Assembly (NCBI RefSeq): GCF_014349105.1
Contig: NZ_JACSJI010000009.1
Span: 101,314 to 165,313 of the forward strand
DNA length: 64,000 nucleotides
Direction: 5' to 3'
DNA from: Caulobacter sp. 17J80-11
Lineage (GTDB): Bacteria; Pseudomonadota; Alphaproteobacteria; Caulobacterales; Caulobacteraceae
The notes under the pieces were generated by a model, which was not told where the DNA came from, did not search any database, and saw only the letters and a program-made list of their open reading frames with translations. The position numbers and the translations under genes are program-made. Positions 29,553 to 41,004 of the stretch are shown piece after piece (positions within the stretch are counted from its first letter, which is position 1; the number at the start of each line of letters is the position of its first letter).

Positions 29553-30343
29553 GGCTTGGCTCCGGCCTGCGCAGGCGCGGGCAGTTCGCCGATGCTCGAC
29601 ATGGCGTCGAGCGCGACGGACTTCGCCCCCGCGGGCGCGTTGAACGAGAACGCCGTGGCGGGCGCGGCGCCAGTTTTCCAGTCGTGCAGGGTGACGGCGT
29701 ACTGCGGCCCGCCGGCCACCATCTTGCTGGTGATCACGTACTTGCACGGCAGCGGCTGGGCGCCCTTGCGGACCCACAGCTGCCAGTCGGTGTCGACGTT
29801 GCGGAAGGCGAGGTGCTCGCACTCCTCCCCGTTTATGACGCCCTCGCCGATGTGCTTGGCCTCGATCACGCCGGACATCAGCTCGTCGTAACTGCGGGTC
29901 AGCAGCAGGTCCGCGCCCGGCATCTCGAACATGTACTTGGTGCGCAGCAGGTCGATCAGCTGGTCCACCGAGCCCGGCGCCGGCACCTGGCTGTAGGTCT
30001 TGTGGAAGCGGTCGAACACCGTGGCGGTCTTGCCGTCGAACACCAGTTCCACGTCGGAGTAGCCGCCGGTGCGTTGGACGTGGAGCTTGTCGGGCCGGGC
30101 CAGCGCCAGCTCGCCCGAGGCGCTGTAGCTGATCCGCTCGATCTCCGGGGTGATGACGTCCAGGTCGACGTCGAACCGGGCGGAGAGATTGTTCTGGCTG
30201 GCCAGATAGTCCGACATGGACTTCAGGATCGCGCGCGCGTCGTCGTCGGCCGAGGCCGGCGAGGCCGCGGCGGCGAGAACGGCCGCGGCGGCCAGGGCTC
30301 TGGTCGCGAGCGCGAGCGTCGAGCGCGGGACGGCTCGGGTCAT
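29549..30343 (-). CDS. DUF2092 periplasmic protein
   Basis: A 264-aa exported protein. Start ATG 30343 has GGGAGGGAG about 7 nt upstream; the signal peptide is MTRAVPRSTLALATRALAAA followed by cleavage near ASPASA-DD. The body matches the DUF2092 pattern, a LolA/LppX-like half-barrel: ILKSMSDYLASQNNLSARFD, then GELALARPDKLHVQRTGG and VFDGKTATVFDRFHKTYSQV. Such folds bind lipid or hydrophobic ligands, but no function is established for this family. Coupled to the 103-aa gene downstream; divergent from icd with 278 bp between, in which I see no clear promoter. Confidence 0.88.
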   Translation of the reverse strand: MTRAVPRSTLALATRALAAAAVLAAAASPASADDDARAILKSMSDYLASQNNLSARFDVDLDVITPEIERISYSASGELALARPDKLHVQRTGGYSDVELVFDGKTATVFDRFHKTYSQVPAPGSVDQLIDLLRTKYMFEMPGADLLLTRSYDELMSGVIEAKHIGEGVINGEECEHLAFRNVDTDWQLWVRKGAQPLPCKYVITSKMVAGGPQYAVTLHDWKTGAAPATAFSFNAPAGAKSVALDAMSSIGELPAPAQAGAKP

Positions 30344-30621
30344 GGTTCGGCTCCCTCCCCGGCCCCCTCGTCGTGACGCACGCGGAGCCCGGCCGGGCGA
30401 CCACGCGTGGCCGCCGACCATCCGGCCATCCCGTCCCGAAGTCGCTCAGGCCTAATCCCGACCCTCACCCGGGATTCTGCCGAGGGCCTGACGCGCCTCC
30501 GCCCCGGGTCCCCGCTGGCGCCGCTTCGTCCGAGCGTTTATACGGGCGCCCACCCGCGCCGCGGCCCGGCCCTGTGCGCCGCCTGCGCTCGCGCGAACTG
30601 TAAGAGAGGGATGGAAGTCAC

Positions 30622-31842
30622 ATGGCCAAGATCAAGGTCGCCAATCCGGTCGTCGACATCGACGGCGACGAGATGACCCGCATCATCTGGAAGCTGATCA
30701 AGGACAAGCTGATCTTCCCGTACCTCGACCTGCAGCTCGACTATTACGACCTGTCGATCGAGAACCGCGACGCCACCGAGGACAAGGTGACGGTCGACGC
30801 GGCCGAGGCCATCAAGCGCCACGGCGTGGGCGTGAAGTGCGCCACCATCACCCCGGACGAAGCCCGGGTGAAGGAATTCAACCTCAAGAAGATGTGGAAG
30901 TCGCCGAACGGCACCATCCGCAACATCCTGGGCGGCGTGGTCTTCCGCGAGCCGATCATCTGCAAGAACGTCCCGCGCCTGGTGCCGGGCTGGACCCAGC
31001 CGATCGTCGTCGGCCGTCACGCCTTCGGCGACCAGTACAAGGCCACCGACTTCAAGGTCCCGGGCCCGGGTCGCCTGACCATCAAGTTCGAAGGCCAGGA
31101 CGGCAAGACCATCGAGCACGAGGTGTTCCAGTTCCCGTCGGCCGGCGTGGCCATGGGCATGTACAACCTCGACGACTCGATTGCGGAGTTCGCCCGCGCC
31201 AGCTTCGCCTACGGCCTGCAGCGCAACTTCCCAGTCTACCTGTCGACCAAGAACACCATCCTCAAGGCCTATGACGGGCGCTTCAAGGACATCTTCCAGG
31301 AGGTGTTCGACGCCGAGTTCGCGGCCGAGTTCAAGGCGCGGAACCTGACCTACGAGCACCGCCTGATCGACGACATGGTGGCCGCGGCCATCAAGTGGTC
31401 GGGCGGCTTCGTCTGGGCCTGCAAGAACTACGACGGCGACGTGCAGTCGGACGTCGTGGCTCAGGGCTTCGGCTCGCTGGGCCTGATGACCTCGGTGCTG
31501 ATGACCCCGGACGGCAAGGTCGTGGAGTCGGAAGCCGCCCACGGCACCGTCACCCGCCACTACCGCCAGCACCAGCGCGGCGAGTCGACCTCGACCAACT
31601 CGATCGCCTCGATCTACGCCTGGACCCGCGGCCTGAAGCACCGCGCCAAGCTGGACGGCAACGCCGAGCTGCAGACCTTCGCCGAGACCCTGGAGAAGGT
31701 CACGGTCGCGACCGTCGAAGACGGCTTCATGACCAAGGACCTGGCGCTGCTGGTCGGCGACCAGCAGGGCTGGCTGACCACCGAGGGCTTCCTCGACAAG
31801 GTCGCCGAGAACCTCGAGAAGGCCATGGCCAAGGCGGCCTGA
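30622..31842 (+). CDS. icd: NADP-dependent isocitrate dehydrogenase
   Basis: Oxidative decarboxylation of isocitrate to 2-oxoglutarate in the TCA cycle, with NADPH formed. The 406-aa protein is of the eukaryote-like homodimeric type (type II), common in alphaproteobacteria, not the E. coli type. It starts [20 protein letters not shown], where DGDEMTR is the diagnostic N-terminus. Metal and substrate residues lie in [13 protein letters not shown] and [20 protein letters not shown]; the NADP site is [16 protein letters not shown]. Monocistronic, with GAGAGGGATGG before the ATG and a strong terminator after. Confidence 0.97.
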   Translation: MAKIKVANPVVDIDGDEMTRIIWKLIKDKLIFPYLDLQLDYYDLSIENRDATEDKVTVDAAEAIKRHGVGVKCATITPDEARVKEFNLKKMWKSPNGTIRNILGGVVFREPIICKNVPRLVPGWTQPIVVGRHAFGDQYKATDFKVPGPGRLTIKFEGQDGKTIEHEVFQFPSAGVAMGMYNLDDSIAEFARASFAYGLQRNFPVYLSTKNTILKAYDGRFKDIFQEVFDAEFAAEFKARNLTYEHRLIDDMVAAAIKWSGGFVWACKNYDGDVQSDVVAQGFGSLGLMTSVLMTPDGKVVESEAAHGTVTRHYRQHQRGESTSTNSIASIYAWTRGLKHRAKLDGNAELQTFAETLEKVTVATVEDGFMTKDLALLVGDQQGWLTTEGFLDKVAENLEKAMAKAA

Positions 31843-31870
31843 GCCGCCTGACCTTACGGTCCACCATCAG

Positions 31871-31906
31871 CCCCCGCCGCGCGCTCCGCGCGGCGGGGGT
31901 TTTCGT
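31871..31906 (+). terminator. Intrinsic terminator after icd
   Basis: A 13-bp GC stem (CCCCCGCCGCGCG / CGCGCGGCGGGGG) with a CTC loop and a TTTTCGTTT tail, 28 bp after the icd stop. Confidence 0.93.
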
Positions 31907-32023
31907 TTGCGCGGCTCGTCGACCGACGTTCCTCGACAAACCTTCGCAAAACCGGGACAAGGTGAAGGTTAACAGCGGCGCGACGCGCATGGTCCGCCGC
32001 TCGCTCGGGGAAGCGAGGGGAAG

Positions 32024-32575
32024 ATGCAACGCCTGCTGCCGATCCTGCTGATCGTCGCCGTGCTCGGCGCGGCCGGGGCCTTCGTGTTCGCGCCGATCGG
32101 CGCGTTCTTCGCCCTGCGCTCGGCCGCCCAGACCGAGGACGTGGACGCGCTTTCCGACCTGGTCGACTTCGCCGCCGTGCGCCGCAGCCTGCAGCCGCAG
32201 CTGGTCGCCGCCCCGACGCCGGGCCCCGACGTGTTCCAGGACCCGCTCGGCGCGCTGAAGCACGCCATCGAGCCGTTCACCGCGCCCGGGGCCGACGCCT
32301 ACCTTTCGCCCAAGGCGCTCTATCGGCTGACCCTCGGCGCCGGCCGCGCCGCGCCCAAGGACACGCCGGTCGACCAGCCGGCGAACACGCCCTCGGTGCG
32401 CTACTGGGGGCCGAACCGCGCCCGCCTGGGCGTACCCGGCCCGTCCGGCGAAACCATCTTCACCTTCGAGCGCAAGGGCCTGTTCAAGTGGAAGCTGGTG
32501 CACCTCGGCCTGCCGACGTCCGCGTCGGCGGCGACGGCCCCGGCCGCCACGCCCGCGCCCGTTCCCGCGCACTAG
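32024..32575 (+). CDS. DUF2939 domain protein, membrane-anchored
   Basis: A 183-aa protein with an N-terminal membrane helix (LLPILLIVAVLGAAGAFVFA) and an extracytoplasmic domain with the DUF2939 pattern: FFALRSAAQTEDVDALSDLV, then DFAAVRRSLQPQL. The C-terminal strand pair GETIFTFERKGLFKWKLVHL is also typical. The tail is Ala/Pro low-complexity. The biochemical role of DUF2939 is not known. GGGGAAG lies shortly before the ATG. It stands alone between icd and the VOC gene. Confidence 0.87.
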   Translation: MQRLLPILLIVAVLGAAGAFVFAPIGAFFALRSAAQTEDVDALSDLVDFAAVRRSLQPQLVAAPTPGPDVFQDPLGALKHAIEPFTAPGADAYLSPKALYRLTLGAGRAAPKDTPVDQPANTPSVRYWGPNRARLGVPGPSGETIFTFERKGLFKWKLVHLGLPTSASAATAPAATPAPVPAH

Positions 32576-32650
32576 CGTCCTGACCGGCGAACTGCGTTCT
32601 TGCTTCGTTCGCACGAAGCGCTACGCTTCGGCCGCCCTCAGGAGAGCGAC

Positions 32651-33052
32651 ATGATCAGCTACGTCACCATCGGCCACGACGACCTCGACAAGGCCATGGC
32701 CTTCTACGACCCGGTGCTGGCGGCGCTGGGCTGCGAGCGCAAGTGGGACAAGGACGGCTGGGCCGGCTACGGCTCGACCGCCAATCCGGACGCGCCGGGC
32801 GTCATGCTGGCCAAGCCGGCCGACGGGAACGCCGCGCGCGCCGGCAACGGCATCATGGTCGGCCTGCACGCCCCGACCCCGGCCCACGTCGACGCCTTCC
32901 ACGCCGCAGCCCTGGCCGCCGGCGGGACCTGCGAAGGCGCGCCTGGCCCGCGCCCGCAGTACGGCAGCCCGAACTACTACCTGGCCTATGTGCGCGACCC
33001 GGTCGGCAACAAGCTGGCGGCGTTCTGCACGACGTACCAGCCGGCCGAGTGA
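32651..33052 (+). CDS. VOC-fold (glyoxalase/bleomycin-resistance-like) protein
   Basis: A 133-aa single-module vicinal-oxygen-chelate protein. The two babbab motifs are visible: ISYVTIGHDDLDKAMAFYDP at the start and YLAYVRDPVGNKLAAFC at the end. The first potential metal ligand (His in TIGHDDLD) is present. Such proteins include glyoxalases, dioxygenases and binding proteins; this subgroup (MISYVTIGxxDLxxAxAFYD) has no assigned substrate. GGAGAG precedes ATG 32651. It is followed by a repeat element. Confidence 0.9.
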   Translation: MISYVTIGHDDLDKAMAFYDPVLAALGCERKWDKDGWAGYGSTANPDAPGVMLAKPADGNAARAGNGIMVGLHAPTPAHVDAFHAAALAAGGTCEGAPGPRPQYGSPNYYLAYVRDPVGNKLAAFCTTYQPAE

Positions 33053-33062
33053 GCTGAGGAGC

Positions 33063-33155
33063 CGCCCTCGCCCTTCGACAAGCTCAGGGTGAGGGCTAAT
33101 GGGAGCGCTGTAGAAATCCTCATCCTGAGCTTGTCGAAGGACGAGGATTTCGGGC
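33063..33155. repeat. Intergenic repeat, copy A (CATCCTGAGCTTGTCGAAGG family)
   Basis: The 39-bp palindromic unit at 33113-33151 begins GAAATCCTCATCC, has TGAGCTTGTCGAAGG in the centre and ends GAGGATTTC. A related inverted arm (CTTCGACAAGCTCAGGGTGAGG) precedes it at 33070-33092. The same unit recurs at 52820-52858 and 58463-58501. Confidence 0.85.
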
Positions 33156-33221
33156 CCGCTCAGGTCCGCAGCGCTCTCTCGCCTTGACCCGCCGCCCACG
33201 CGCGCGCACCGAGGCGGCGTC

Positions 33222-34124
33222 ATGCTCTTCGTCCTCTCGCGCGTCCTCCCCTTCTTCCTGATCATCGGCGCGGGCGGCTTGGCCGCGCGGCTGAAGCTGC
33301 TGGACGCGGCCGCCGCACAGGGGTTGTCGCGCTACGTCTACTGGATCGGCTTTCCGGCCCTGCTCATCTTCGGCCTGTCGCATGCGGCGCCGCCCAGCCT
33401 GGCGGACGCGCGCGGGCTTGGCGCCTACGTCGCCGCCGCCGCCCTGCCCCTGCTGCTGACCATAGGCCTCGGCCGGGCGCTCAACTGGCCGCGCGAGGTG
33501 CGGGCCGGGGCGGCCATGGCGGCGACCGTCGGCAACACCGCCTTCCTGGGCTTGCCGCTGACCGTATCGGTGCTGGGCGAGGACGCCCGCTCGGCCGCCA
33601 GCGCCATCATGGCCATAGACGCGGTGATCCTGCTGTCGTGCAGCGTCGGCGTGATCCGCGGGGCCGGCGCGCTGAAGAGCGTGGCTGGCAACCCCGTGGT
33701 CGTAGCCGCCCTGGTCGGGGCGATCATGCTGGCGGCGGGCCTGGTCCTGCCCGGCCCGATCGACGCCGCGGCCGGCGCCCTGGCCGCCACCGCCAGCCCC
33801 GTGGCCCTGGTGGCGCTGGGCGCGGTGCTAACCCTGGAGGCCGGCCACGCGCCCCGGGCCGAGCTGCCGCCGGTGGCCTGGGCGGCGGCGTCCAAGCTGC
33901 TCGTCTCCCCCGCCTTGGTCTGGATCGCCACCGGCCTGGTCGGGGCCTCGGCCGCCTTCCGCACGGTCGCGGTGCTGATGGCCGCCTGTCCGACCGCGGT
34001 CACCGTCTTCGTCCAGGCCCGGGCCTACGGCGTGTTCGCGCGCGGCGCGGCCCAGGTCGTGGCCCTGGCCACCCTGGCCTCGGCCGTGACCCTGACCCTG
34101 CTGGCCGGCTGGCTCACCGCCTGA
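33222..34124 (+). CDS. AEC family transporter
   Basis: A 300-aa polytopic protein with about ten hydrophobic segments, of the auxin efflux carrier (AEC) family. The N-terminus VLPFFLIIGAGGLAARLKLL and the paired 5+5 helix layout are typical. The second half contains GNTAFLGLPLTVSVLGEDA, the conserved G-N-x-x-x-x-G-x-P motif, although it falls in the first half of the transport core in other members. Bacterial AEC proteins move dicarboxylates or other small organic anions; the substrate here is unknown. Start ATG 33222 follows repeat copy A. Confidence 0.9.
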   Translation: MLFVLSRVLPFFLIIGAGGLAARLKLLDAAAAQGLSRYVYWIGFPALLIFGLSHAAPPSLADARGLGAYVAAAALPLLLTIGLGRALNWPREVRAGAAMAATVGNTAFLGLPLTVSVLGEDARSAASAIMAIDAVILLSCSVGVIRGAGALKSVAGNPVVVAALVGAIMLAAGLVLPGPIDAAAGALAATASPVALVALGAVLTLEAGHAPRAELPPVAWAAASKLLVSPALVWIATGLVGASAAFRTVAVLMAACPTAVTVFVQARAYGVFARGAAQVVALATLASAVTLTLLAGWLTA

Positions 34125-34186
34125 GCCGCAACGGCGCCGGCCTTGCAGCACCCCGGGCGGACATCCACGTGTGGGACACCCCGGCC

Positions 34187-34249
34187 ATGCACAAAGTGAT
34201 CCTTCCCGCGCTCATCCTGCTGGTCGTCGCCAGCGTGGCGTTCGCCTGA
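34187..34249 (+). CDS. Possible 20-residue hydrophobic peptide
   Basis: A short frame MHKVILPALILLVVASVAFA that looks like a signal anchor or membrane peptide and ends 3 bp before the convergent esterase stop. No Shine-Dalgarno is evident. Its even hydrophobicity and exact fit to the gap are the only support; it may be chance. Confidence 0.2.
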   Translation: MHKVILPALILLVVASVAFA

Positions 34250-34252
34250 CGT

Positions 34253-35176
34253 CTACGCGCCCGCATCGGCCTTCGCCGGCAGCACCGCCATCAGCGCACG
34301 CGTGAAGCCCACCGGCGCCACGGTCAGGTGATCCTCGCCGTCCAACACCACGGACCGGACGTGCAGGCCGCGATAGCGGCGCGACTTCAGCACCCGCTCG
34401 AAGGCGGCCATGTCGCCGACCAGGTCGTTTGTGCGGTTCTGGCGCGGGCCCGGCCCGATCGTCTCAAAACCACCCACGTACATGAACACCTCGGCCGGCA
34501 GGTCGCGGTGCGCGCGGGCGTAGGCCGCCTCCATCTTCATGACGTGGCGCTGGTCGTACCAGAAGGACGGGCTGCCCAGCACGTAGCCGTGGAACAGGGT
34601 CGGGTCGGTCAGCAGGATCTGGGCGCCCAGCAGGCCGCCGTAGGAATGGCCCAGCAGCACCCGGCGCGCCGGATCGGCGCGGAAGCGGCCTTCGACGAAG
34701 GGCAGGACCTGCGACTTCAGATAGGCCTGATAGGCTGCGCCCTGGCCATGCACGGCCTTGTTCGGGCCGTTCGGGGTGGGGGTGTAGTCGCGCCGGCGGC
34801 TGTCGGCGCCGCTGTCGCCGCGGGCGTAGGACAGTCCGACCAGGATGAAGTCCTCCAGCACCGGACCGTCGAGGTTCACGCGCCGGGCGATGCTGCGGAT
34901 CACCGGGAAGGCGTAGTCGGCGTCGGTGACGTAGAGCACCGGATAGCGCCGCTCAGGATGCGCCTCGTAGTCGGCCGGCAGACTGACGAACACCTCGTAC
35001 TGGCGCCCGGACACGGGGTCCGGAACGCTCCAGACCTGGGTGCCCGTCAGCACGTAAGGCCCGCCCTCGGACGCGGCGGTCGAAGCCGGCGCGGCGGCCT
35101 GAGCGTCGGCGCGCTCGCCGCAGGCGCCCGTGAGCAGGGCGGCGGCCAGGACCGCCACTGAGACCAGAGCCTTCAT
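34253..35176 (-). CDS. Alpha/beta hydrolase, Fes/IroE-type esterase family
   Basis: A 307-aa exported esterase. Start ATG 35176 gives MKALVSVAVLAAALLTGACG, a signal peptide with a lipobox-like end (TGAC), so it may be lipid-anchored or periplasmic. The body resembles the esterase D-like group that includes enterochelin esterases and BesA: YPVLYVTDADYAFPVIRSIA, the nucleophile elbow LLGHSYGGLLGAQ, and a late GEDHLTVAPVGF with the probable catalytic His. The substrate is uncertain; a siderophore ester is one possibility. The gene is divergent from the APC permease (119 bp). Confidence 0.88.
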   Translation of the reverse strand: MKALVSVAVLAAALLTGACGERADAQAAAPASTAASEGGPYVLTGTQVWSVPDPVSGRQYEVFVSLPADYEAHPERRYPVLYVTDADYAFPVIRSIARRVNLDGPVLEDFILVGLSYARGDSGADSRRRDYTPTPNGPNKAVHGQGAAYQAYLKSQVLPFVEGRFRADPARRVLLGHSYGGLLGAQILLTDPTLFHGYVLGSPSFWYDQRHVMKMEAAYARAHRDLPAEVFMYVGGFETIGPGPRQNRTNDLVGDMAAFERVLKSRRYRGLHVRSVVLDGEDHLTVAPVGFTRALMAVLPAKADAGA

Positions 35177-35295
35177 ACGCTTGCCCCCAGCTGAGCCGTT
35201 CGACCGTAAGCGAGAATGTGGCGACACGGCGGCCCTGAGCGCCCGCACAATCCCCGCGCCCGGCAGTTTAGCCGCCGACGGCGAGCGGAGGCGGC

Positions 35296-37206
35296 TTGAA
35301 CCTTTGGCGACTGATCCTGGGCCGCCGGCTGGCCAACCGGGACTCTCCCGAACGCAAGATCGGCGCGTTCGAGGGCGTGCCGGCCATGGGCCTGGACGGG
35401 CTGGGCTCCTCGGCCTACGGGCCGGAGGCGGCGCTGACCATCCTCATGCCGCTGGGCGCGGCGAGCCTGGCCTTCATCGGCTGGGTGATGGCCCCGATCG
35501 TGTGCCTGCTGGCCGTCCTGTTCGCCTCCTACTGGCAGACCATCGCCGCCTATCCGTCGAACGGCGGAGCCTACATCGTGGCGCGCGAGAACCTGGGGAC
35601 CGGGGCCAGCCTTCTGGCCGCCGCCGCCCTGATGATCGATTACGTGCTGAACGTGGCGGTCGGCATATCGGCCGGGGTCGGCGCCCTGGTCTCGGCCGTG
35701 CCGGCCCTGCACCCGCACATCCTGCCCCTGTGCCTCGGCATCCTCGCCGTCGTCACGGTCGTGAACCTGAGGGGCACGCTCGACGCCGGGCGGCTGTTCG
35801 CGATCCCGACCTACCTCTTCGTCGCCAGCTTCCTGCTGATCCTGCTGATCGGGGTCGTGCGGACTCTGGCCGCCGCCGGCGCGCCGCACCCGCTGGTCAG
35901 CCCGGCGCCGCTGGGGCCGGCCACCCAGGCGGCGTCGGCCTGGCTGCTGCTGCACGCCTTCGCCAGCGGCTGCACGGCCATGACCGGCGTAGAGGCGGTC
36001 AGCAACGGCATGGGCGCCTTTCGCGAGCCGCGCGTGCGCTACGGCCACCGGACGCTCGCCGCCATCGTCGCCATACTGGGCGTGCTGCTGGCCGGCATCG
36101 CCTGGCTGGCCAGCGCCTACCACGTCGGGGCCATGGACCAGAGCCGCGCCGGCTATCGCAGCGTGTTGTCCCAGCTGGCCGCCGCCGTGGTCGGCCAGGG
36201 CGTGTTCTACTACGTGGCGATCGGCGCCCTGCTGAGCGTGCTGGCGCTCTCGGCCAACACCAGCTTCGCGGGCTTTCCCCGGCTCTGCCGCACGGTCGCC
36301 GCCGACGGCTTCCTGCCCAAGTCCTTCACCCTGTCGGGACGCCGCCTCGTGTTCTCGGTGGGCATGCTCTACCTTTGCGCCTGCGCCGGCGTGCTGCTGG
36401 TCGCGTTCGGGGGCATCACCGACCGGCTGATCCCGCTGTTCGCCATCGGCGCCTTCCTGACCTTCACCCTGTCGCAGGCCGGCATGGTGCTGCACTGGCG
36501 GCGCATGCTGAGGCAGGCGAAAAGCGCCGCCGAGCGCCGCGGCCATTCGGCCCACCTGGCGATCAACGCCGTCGGCGCCCTGACCACGGGCGCGGCCCTG
36601 GCGGTGATCCTGACCGCCAAGTTCTTCGAGGGCGCCTGGATCACCGCCCTGGCCATCCCGCTGGTGATCGCCCTCCTGCACACCATCGGCCGCTACTATC
36701 GGCGGCTGGAGAAAGAGGTCGCCGCCACCCGCCCGGTGGTCTTCCGCCCCGGGCGGCCGATGCTGGTCCTGGTCGCTCTGGAGCGGTGGAACCGGGTCGC
36801 GGAAAAGGCGGTGCAGTTCGCCCTGACCCTGTCGCCCGACGTCATCGGCGTGCACCTGAGCCAGCTCTCCGGCCCCGACGAGGACGAGGACCTGACCGGC
36901 CTCAAGCGGGACTGGCGGATCTATGTCGAGGACCCGGCGCGCACGGCCGGACGGCCGCCGCCCAGGCTGTTCGTTCTGGCGGCCCAGCGCCGCTCGCTGC
37001 ACGAGCCGTTCCTGAAGTTGACCGAGGAGTTGGAGGAGAGCTTCGGCCCTCGACGAAGCATCGCCGTGCTGATCCCCCAGATCGTCGGCCGGCGCTGGTG
37101 GGAGTACCCGCTGCACGCCCACCGCGCGCGGGCGCTGCGCGCCCACATCCTCAAGCACGGCGGCGAGGACGTGACCCTGATCGACGTGCCGTGGCGGCTG
37201 GAGTGA
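35296..37206 (+). CDS. APC superfamily permease with cytoplasmic C-terminal domain
   Basis: A 636-aa protein with 12 predicted membrane segments in the first 430 residues and a soluble C-terminal region of about 190 residues. The APC-fold core starts FEGVPAMGLDGLGSSAYGPE, where SSAYGPEA matches the unwound TM1 substrate site of the KimA-like branch of potassium and amino-acid/polyamine transporters. The soluble part has RPMLVLVALERWNRVAEKAV, reminiscent of a UspA-like domain. KimA-type K+ uptake is plausible but not proven. The start is TTG 35296 with GGAGG just upstream. Confidence 0.85.
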   Translation: MNLWRLILGRRLANRDSPERKIGAFEGVPAMGLDGLGSSAYGPEAALTILMPLGAASLAFIGWVMAPIVCLLAVLFASYWQTIAAYPSNGGAYIVARENLGTGASLLAAAALMIDYVLNVAVGISAGVGALVSAVPALHPHILPLCLGILAVVTVVNLRGTLDAGRLFAIPTYLFVASFLLILLIGVVRTLAAAGAPHPLVSPAPLGPATQAASAWLLLHAFASGCTAMTGVEAVSNGMGAFREPRVRYGHRTLAAIVAILGVLLAGIAWLASAYHVGAMDQSRAGYRSVLSQLAAAVVGQGVFYYVAIGALLSVLALSANTSFAGFPRLCRTVAADGFLPKSFTLSGRRLVFSVGMLYLCACAGVLLVAFGGITDRLIPLFAIGAFLTFTLSQAGMVLHWRRMLRQAKSAAERRGHSAHLAINAVGALTTGAALAVILTAKFFEGAWITALAIPLVIALLHTIGRYYRRLEKEVAATRPVVFRPGRPMLVLVALERWNRVAEKAVQFALTLSPDVIGVHLSQLSGPDEDEDLTGLKRDWRIYVEDPARTAGRPPPRLFVLAAQRRSLHEPFLKLTEELEESFGPRRSIAVLIPQIVGRRWWEYPLHAHRARALRAHILKHGGEDVTLIDVPWRLE

Positions 37207-37221
37207 GCGGACGTGCCCGGA

Positions 37222-37731
37222 TCAGCGGGAAGGCGGCGGGGCGCCGACGGGAAACTGCGCCACGACCGGATCGACGATCTGTTCGATGTCGGACTGGCTC
37301 ACGTGCGATCCGAGGCTTTTGGTGCCCTTGCCGTGCCAGACCGGCTGCTGGGTGCGGGCGTCGTAGACGGTGATCATCAGCGAACCGTTCACGCGGGTGT
37401 CCGGCGTGATGCCCCAACCGAAATACCAGCTCGGCATGTCGTAGTAGTCGTAGGTGTTGTTCCAGGCCGACGAGATCAGCTCGATCGAGACGATGAAATC
37501 GGGATTGGGCCCACGGGCGAAGCCGCGCGCCTGCAGGTCACGGTCGATCACCGCGCGGACGTTGTCGAACAGGACCGGGCTCATGCCCTGAGGCGCGGTC
37601 TGATCGTTCCAGGCGTAGCTGCGATAGGCCGACAGGTTCGCGTCGGGCGCGGTCTCGGTCGTGACCTCGGTCGCGCATCCCGCGAGACCTACGAACGCGG
37701 ACGCCAGAAGGGGCGCCAAAATCTTCGACAT
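37222..37731 (-). CDS. DUF4136 lipoprotein
   Basis: A 169-aa envelope lipoprotein. Start ATG 37731 gives MSKILAPLLASAFVGLAGC with lipobox LAGC; a GTG five codons earlier is less likely. The mature domain fits DUF4136: LSAYRSYAWNDQTAPQGM, then LFDNVRAVIDRDLQARGF and PDFIVSIELISSAW, ending with the typical MITVYDARTQQPVWHGKG strands. Function unknown; the fold is thought to be a periplasmic outer-membrane-associated module. Convergent with the permease (15 bp between stops). Confidence 0.9.
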   Translation of the reverse strand: MSKILAPLLASAFVGLAGCATEVTTETAPDANLSAYRSYAWNDQTAPQGMSPVLFDNVRAVIDRDLQARGFARGPNPDFIVSIELISSAWNNTYDYYDMPSWYFGWGITPDTRVNGSLMITVYDARTQQPVWHGKGTKSLGSHVSQSDIEQIVDPVVAQFPVGAPPPSR

Positions 37732-37840
37732 CTCGACCGCCCTCACTCGGCAGCTGCCTGCGGAGAACCGGCTCGGACTGTTTGAAGTTCGCGCTATCGC
37801 AGGCGGCGAAGGCGCAGGCGCCTCGACGAAACTCGCAGGT

Positions 37841-37930
37841 CTAGGCTCTGCTGCGGTCTTGACGCCAAGCGGGCAGGATATCCTGAAGCACGAGCAGGCC
37901 GAAAACGACGAGGAACAGGATAGGCGGCAC
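37841..37930 (-). CDS. Possible 29-residue membrane peptide
   Basis: A GTG-initiated frame VPPILFLVVFGLLVLQDILP followed by AWRQDRSRA and stop; a TTG four codons earlier would also serve. A hydrophobic run followed by a basic tail is the profile of a small single-span protein. It lies between the alaS terminator and the DUF4136 gene. No clear Shine-Dalgarno. It may be real or a remnant. Confidence 0.25.
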   Translation of the reverse strand: MPPILFLVVFGLLVLQDILPAWRQDRSRA

Positions 37931-37964
37931 CGGCCTCGGCAAGATCGAACGCCCGCGCAAACGA

Positions 37965-37994
37965 AAGGGCCCGGAGCTCTCGCTCCGGGCCCTT
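37965..37994 (-). terminator. Intrinsic terminator after alaS
   Basis: AAGGGCCCGGAGC and GCTCCGGGCCCTT form a 13-bp stem with a 4-nt loop. Read on the minus strand it is followed by TTTCGTTT. It lies 24 bp past the alaS stop. Confidence 0.9.
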
Positions 37995-38017
37995 CGCATT
38001 TCAGCCTGTGCGCCGCC

Positions 38018-40663
<2,646 letters not shown>

Positions 40664-40805
40664 GGGGACTCGCGCGCGCGGGAGCGGAAAAGAGACCGCT
40701 CATATAGAGAGAGCCCCCCCGGGGAGCCAAGCGCTTTGCTGCGGCGCGGCAAGCGGGCTGACGGGCCTTCCAGGCGCACGAAGGTCGCGCCACGGAAAAG
40801 AACCG

Positions 40806-40926
40806 GGCGCCCGCCGGGAAGGCGGGGCGCCTGGTTTCCCCGGATAAAGTTGAGGCGCCCGCCGGGAGGGCGGGCGCCTGGTTTCCCCAGATAAAGTTGA
40901 GGCGCCCGCCGGGAGGGCGGGCGCCT
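40806..40926. repeat. Tandem hairpin array between recA and alaS
   Basis: Two and a half direct copies of a 47-48 bp unit, at 40806-40853, 40854-40900 and 40901-40926. Each begins with a GC hairpin (GGCGCCCGCC / GGCGGGCGCC type), and the first two copies continue with TGGTTTCCCC and ATAAAGTTGA. They lie in the 341-bp gene-free gap between the recA stop (41005) and the alaS start (40663). Read on the recA strand each hairpin is followed by TCAACTTTAT, so they may be repeated transcript ends. The rest of the gap shows no gene. Confidence 0.8.
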
Positions 40927-41004
40927 CAGGGACCGTGAGGACGCTGACGGCGCGGGGTCGGTCGGCGGGTCGCGCCGGTCGCCCTCGACGGGAACTCTAG
41001 AGGG

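Noticed and set aside
40806..40926. Tandem repeats considered as a CRISPR array
   Set aside because: There are only two and a half units, the spacer-like parts are nearly identical rather than unique, and no cas genes are present.
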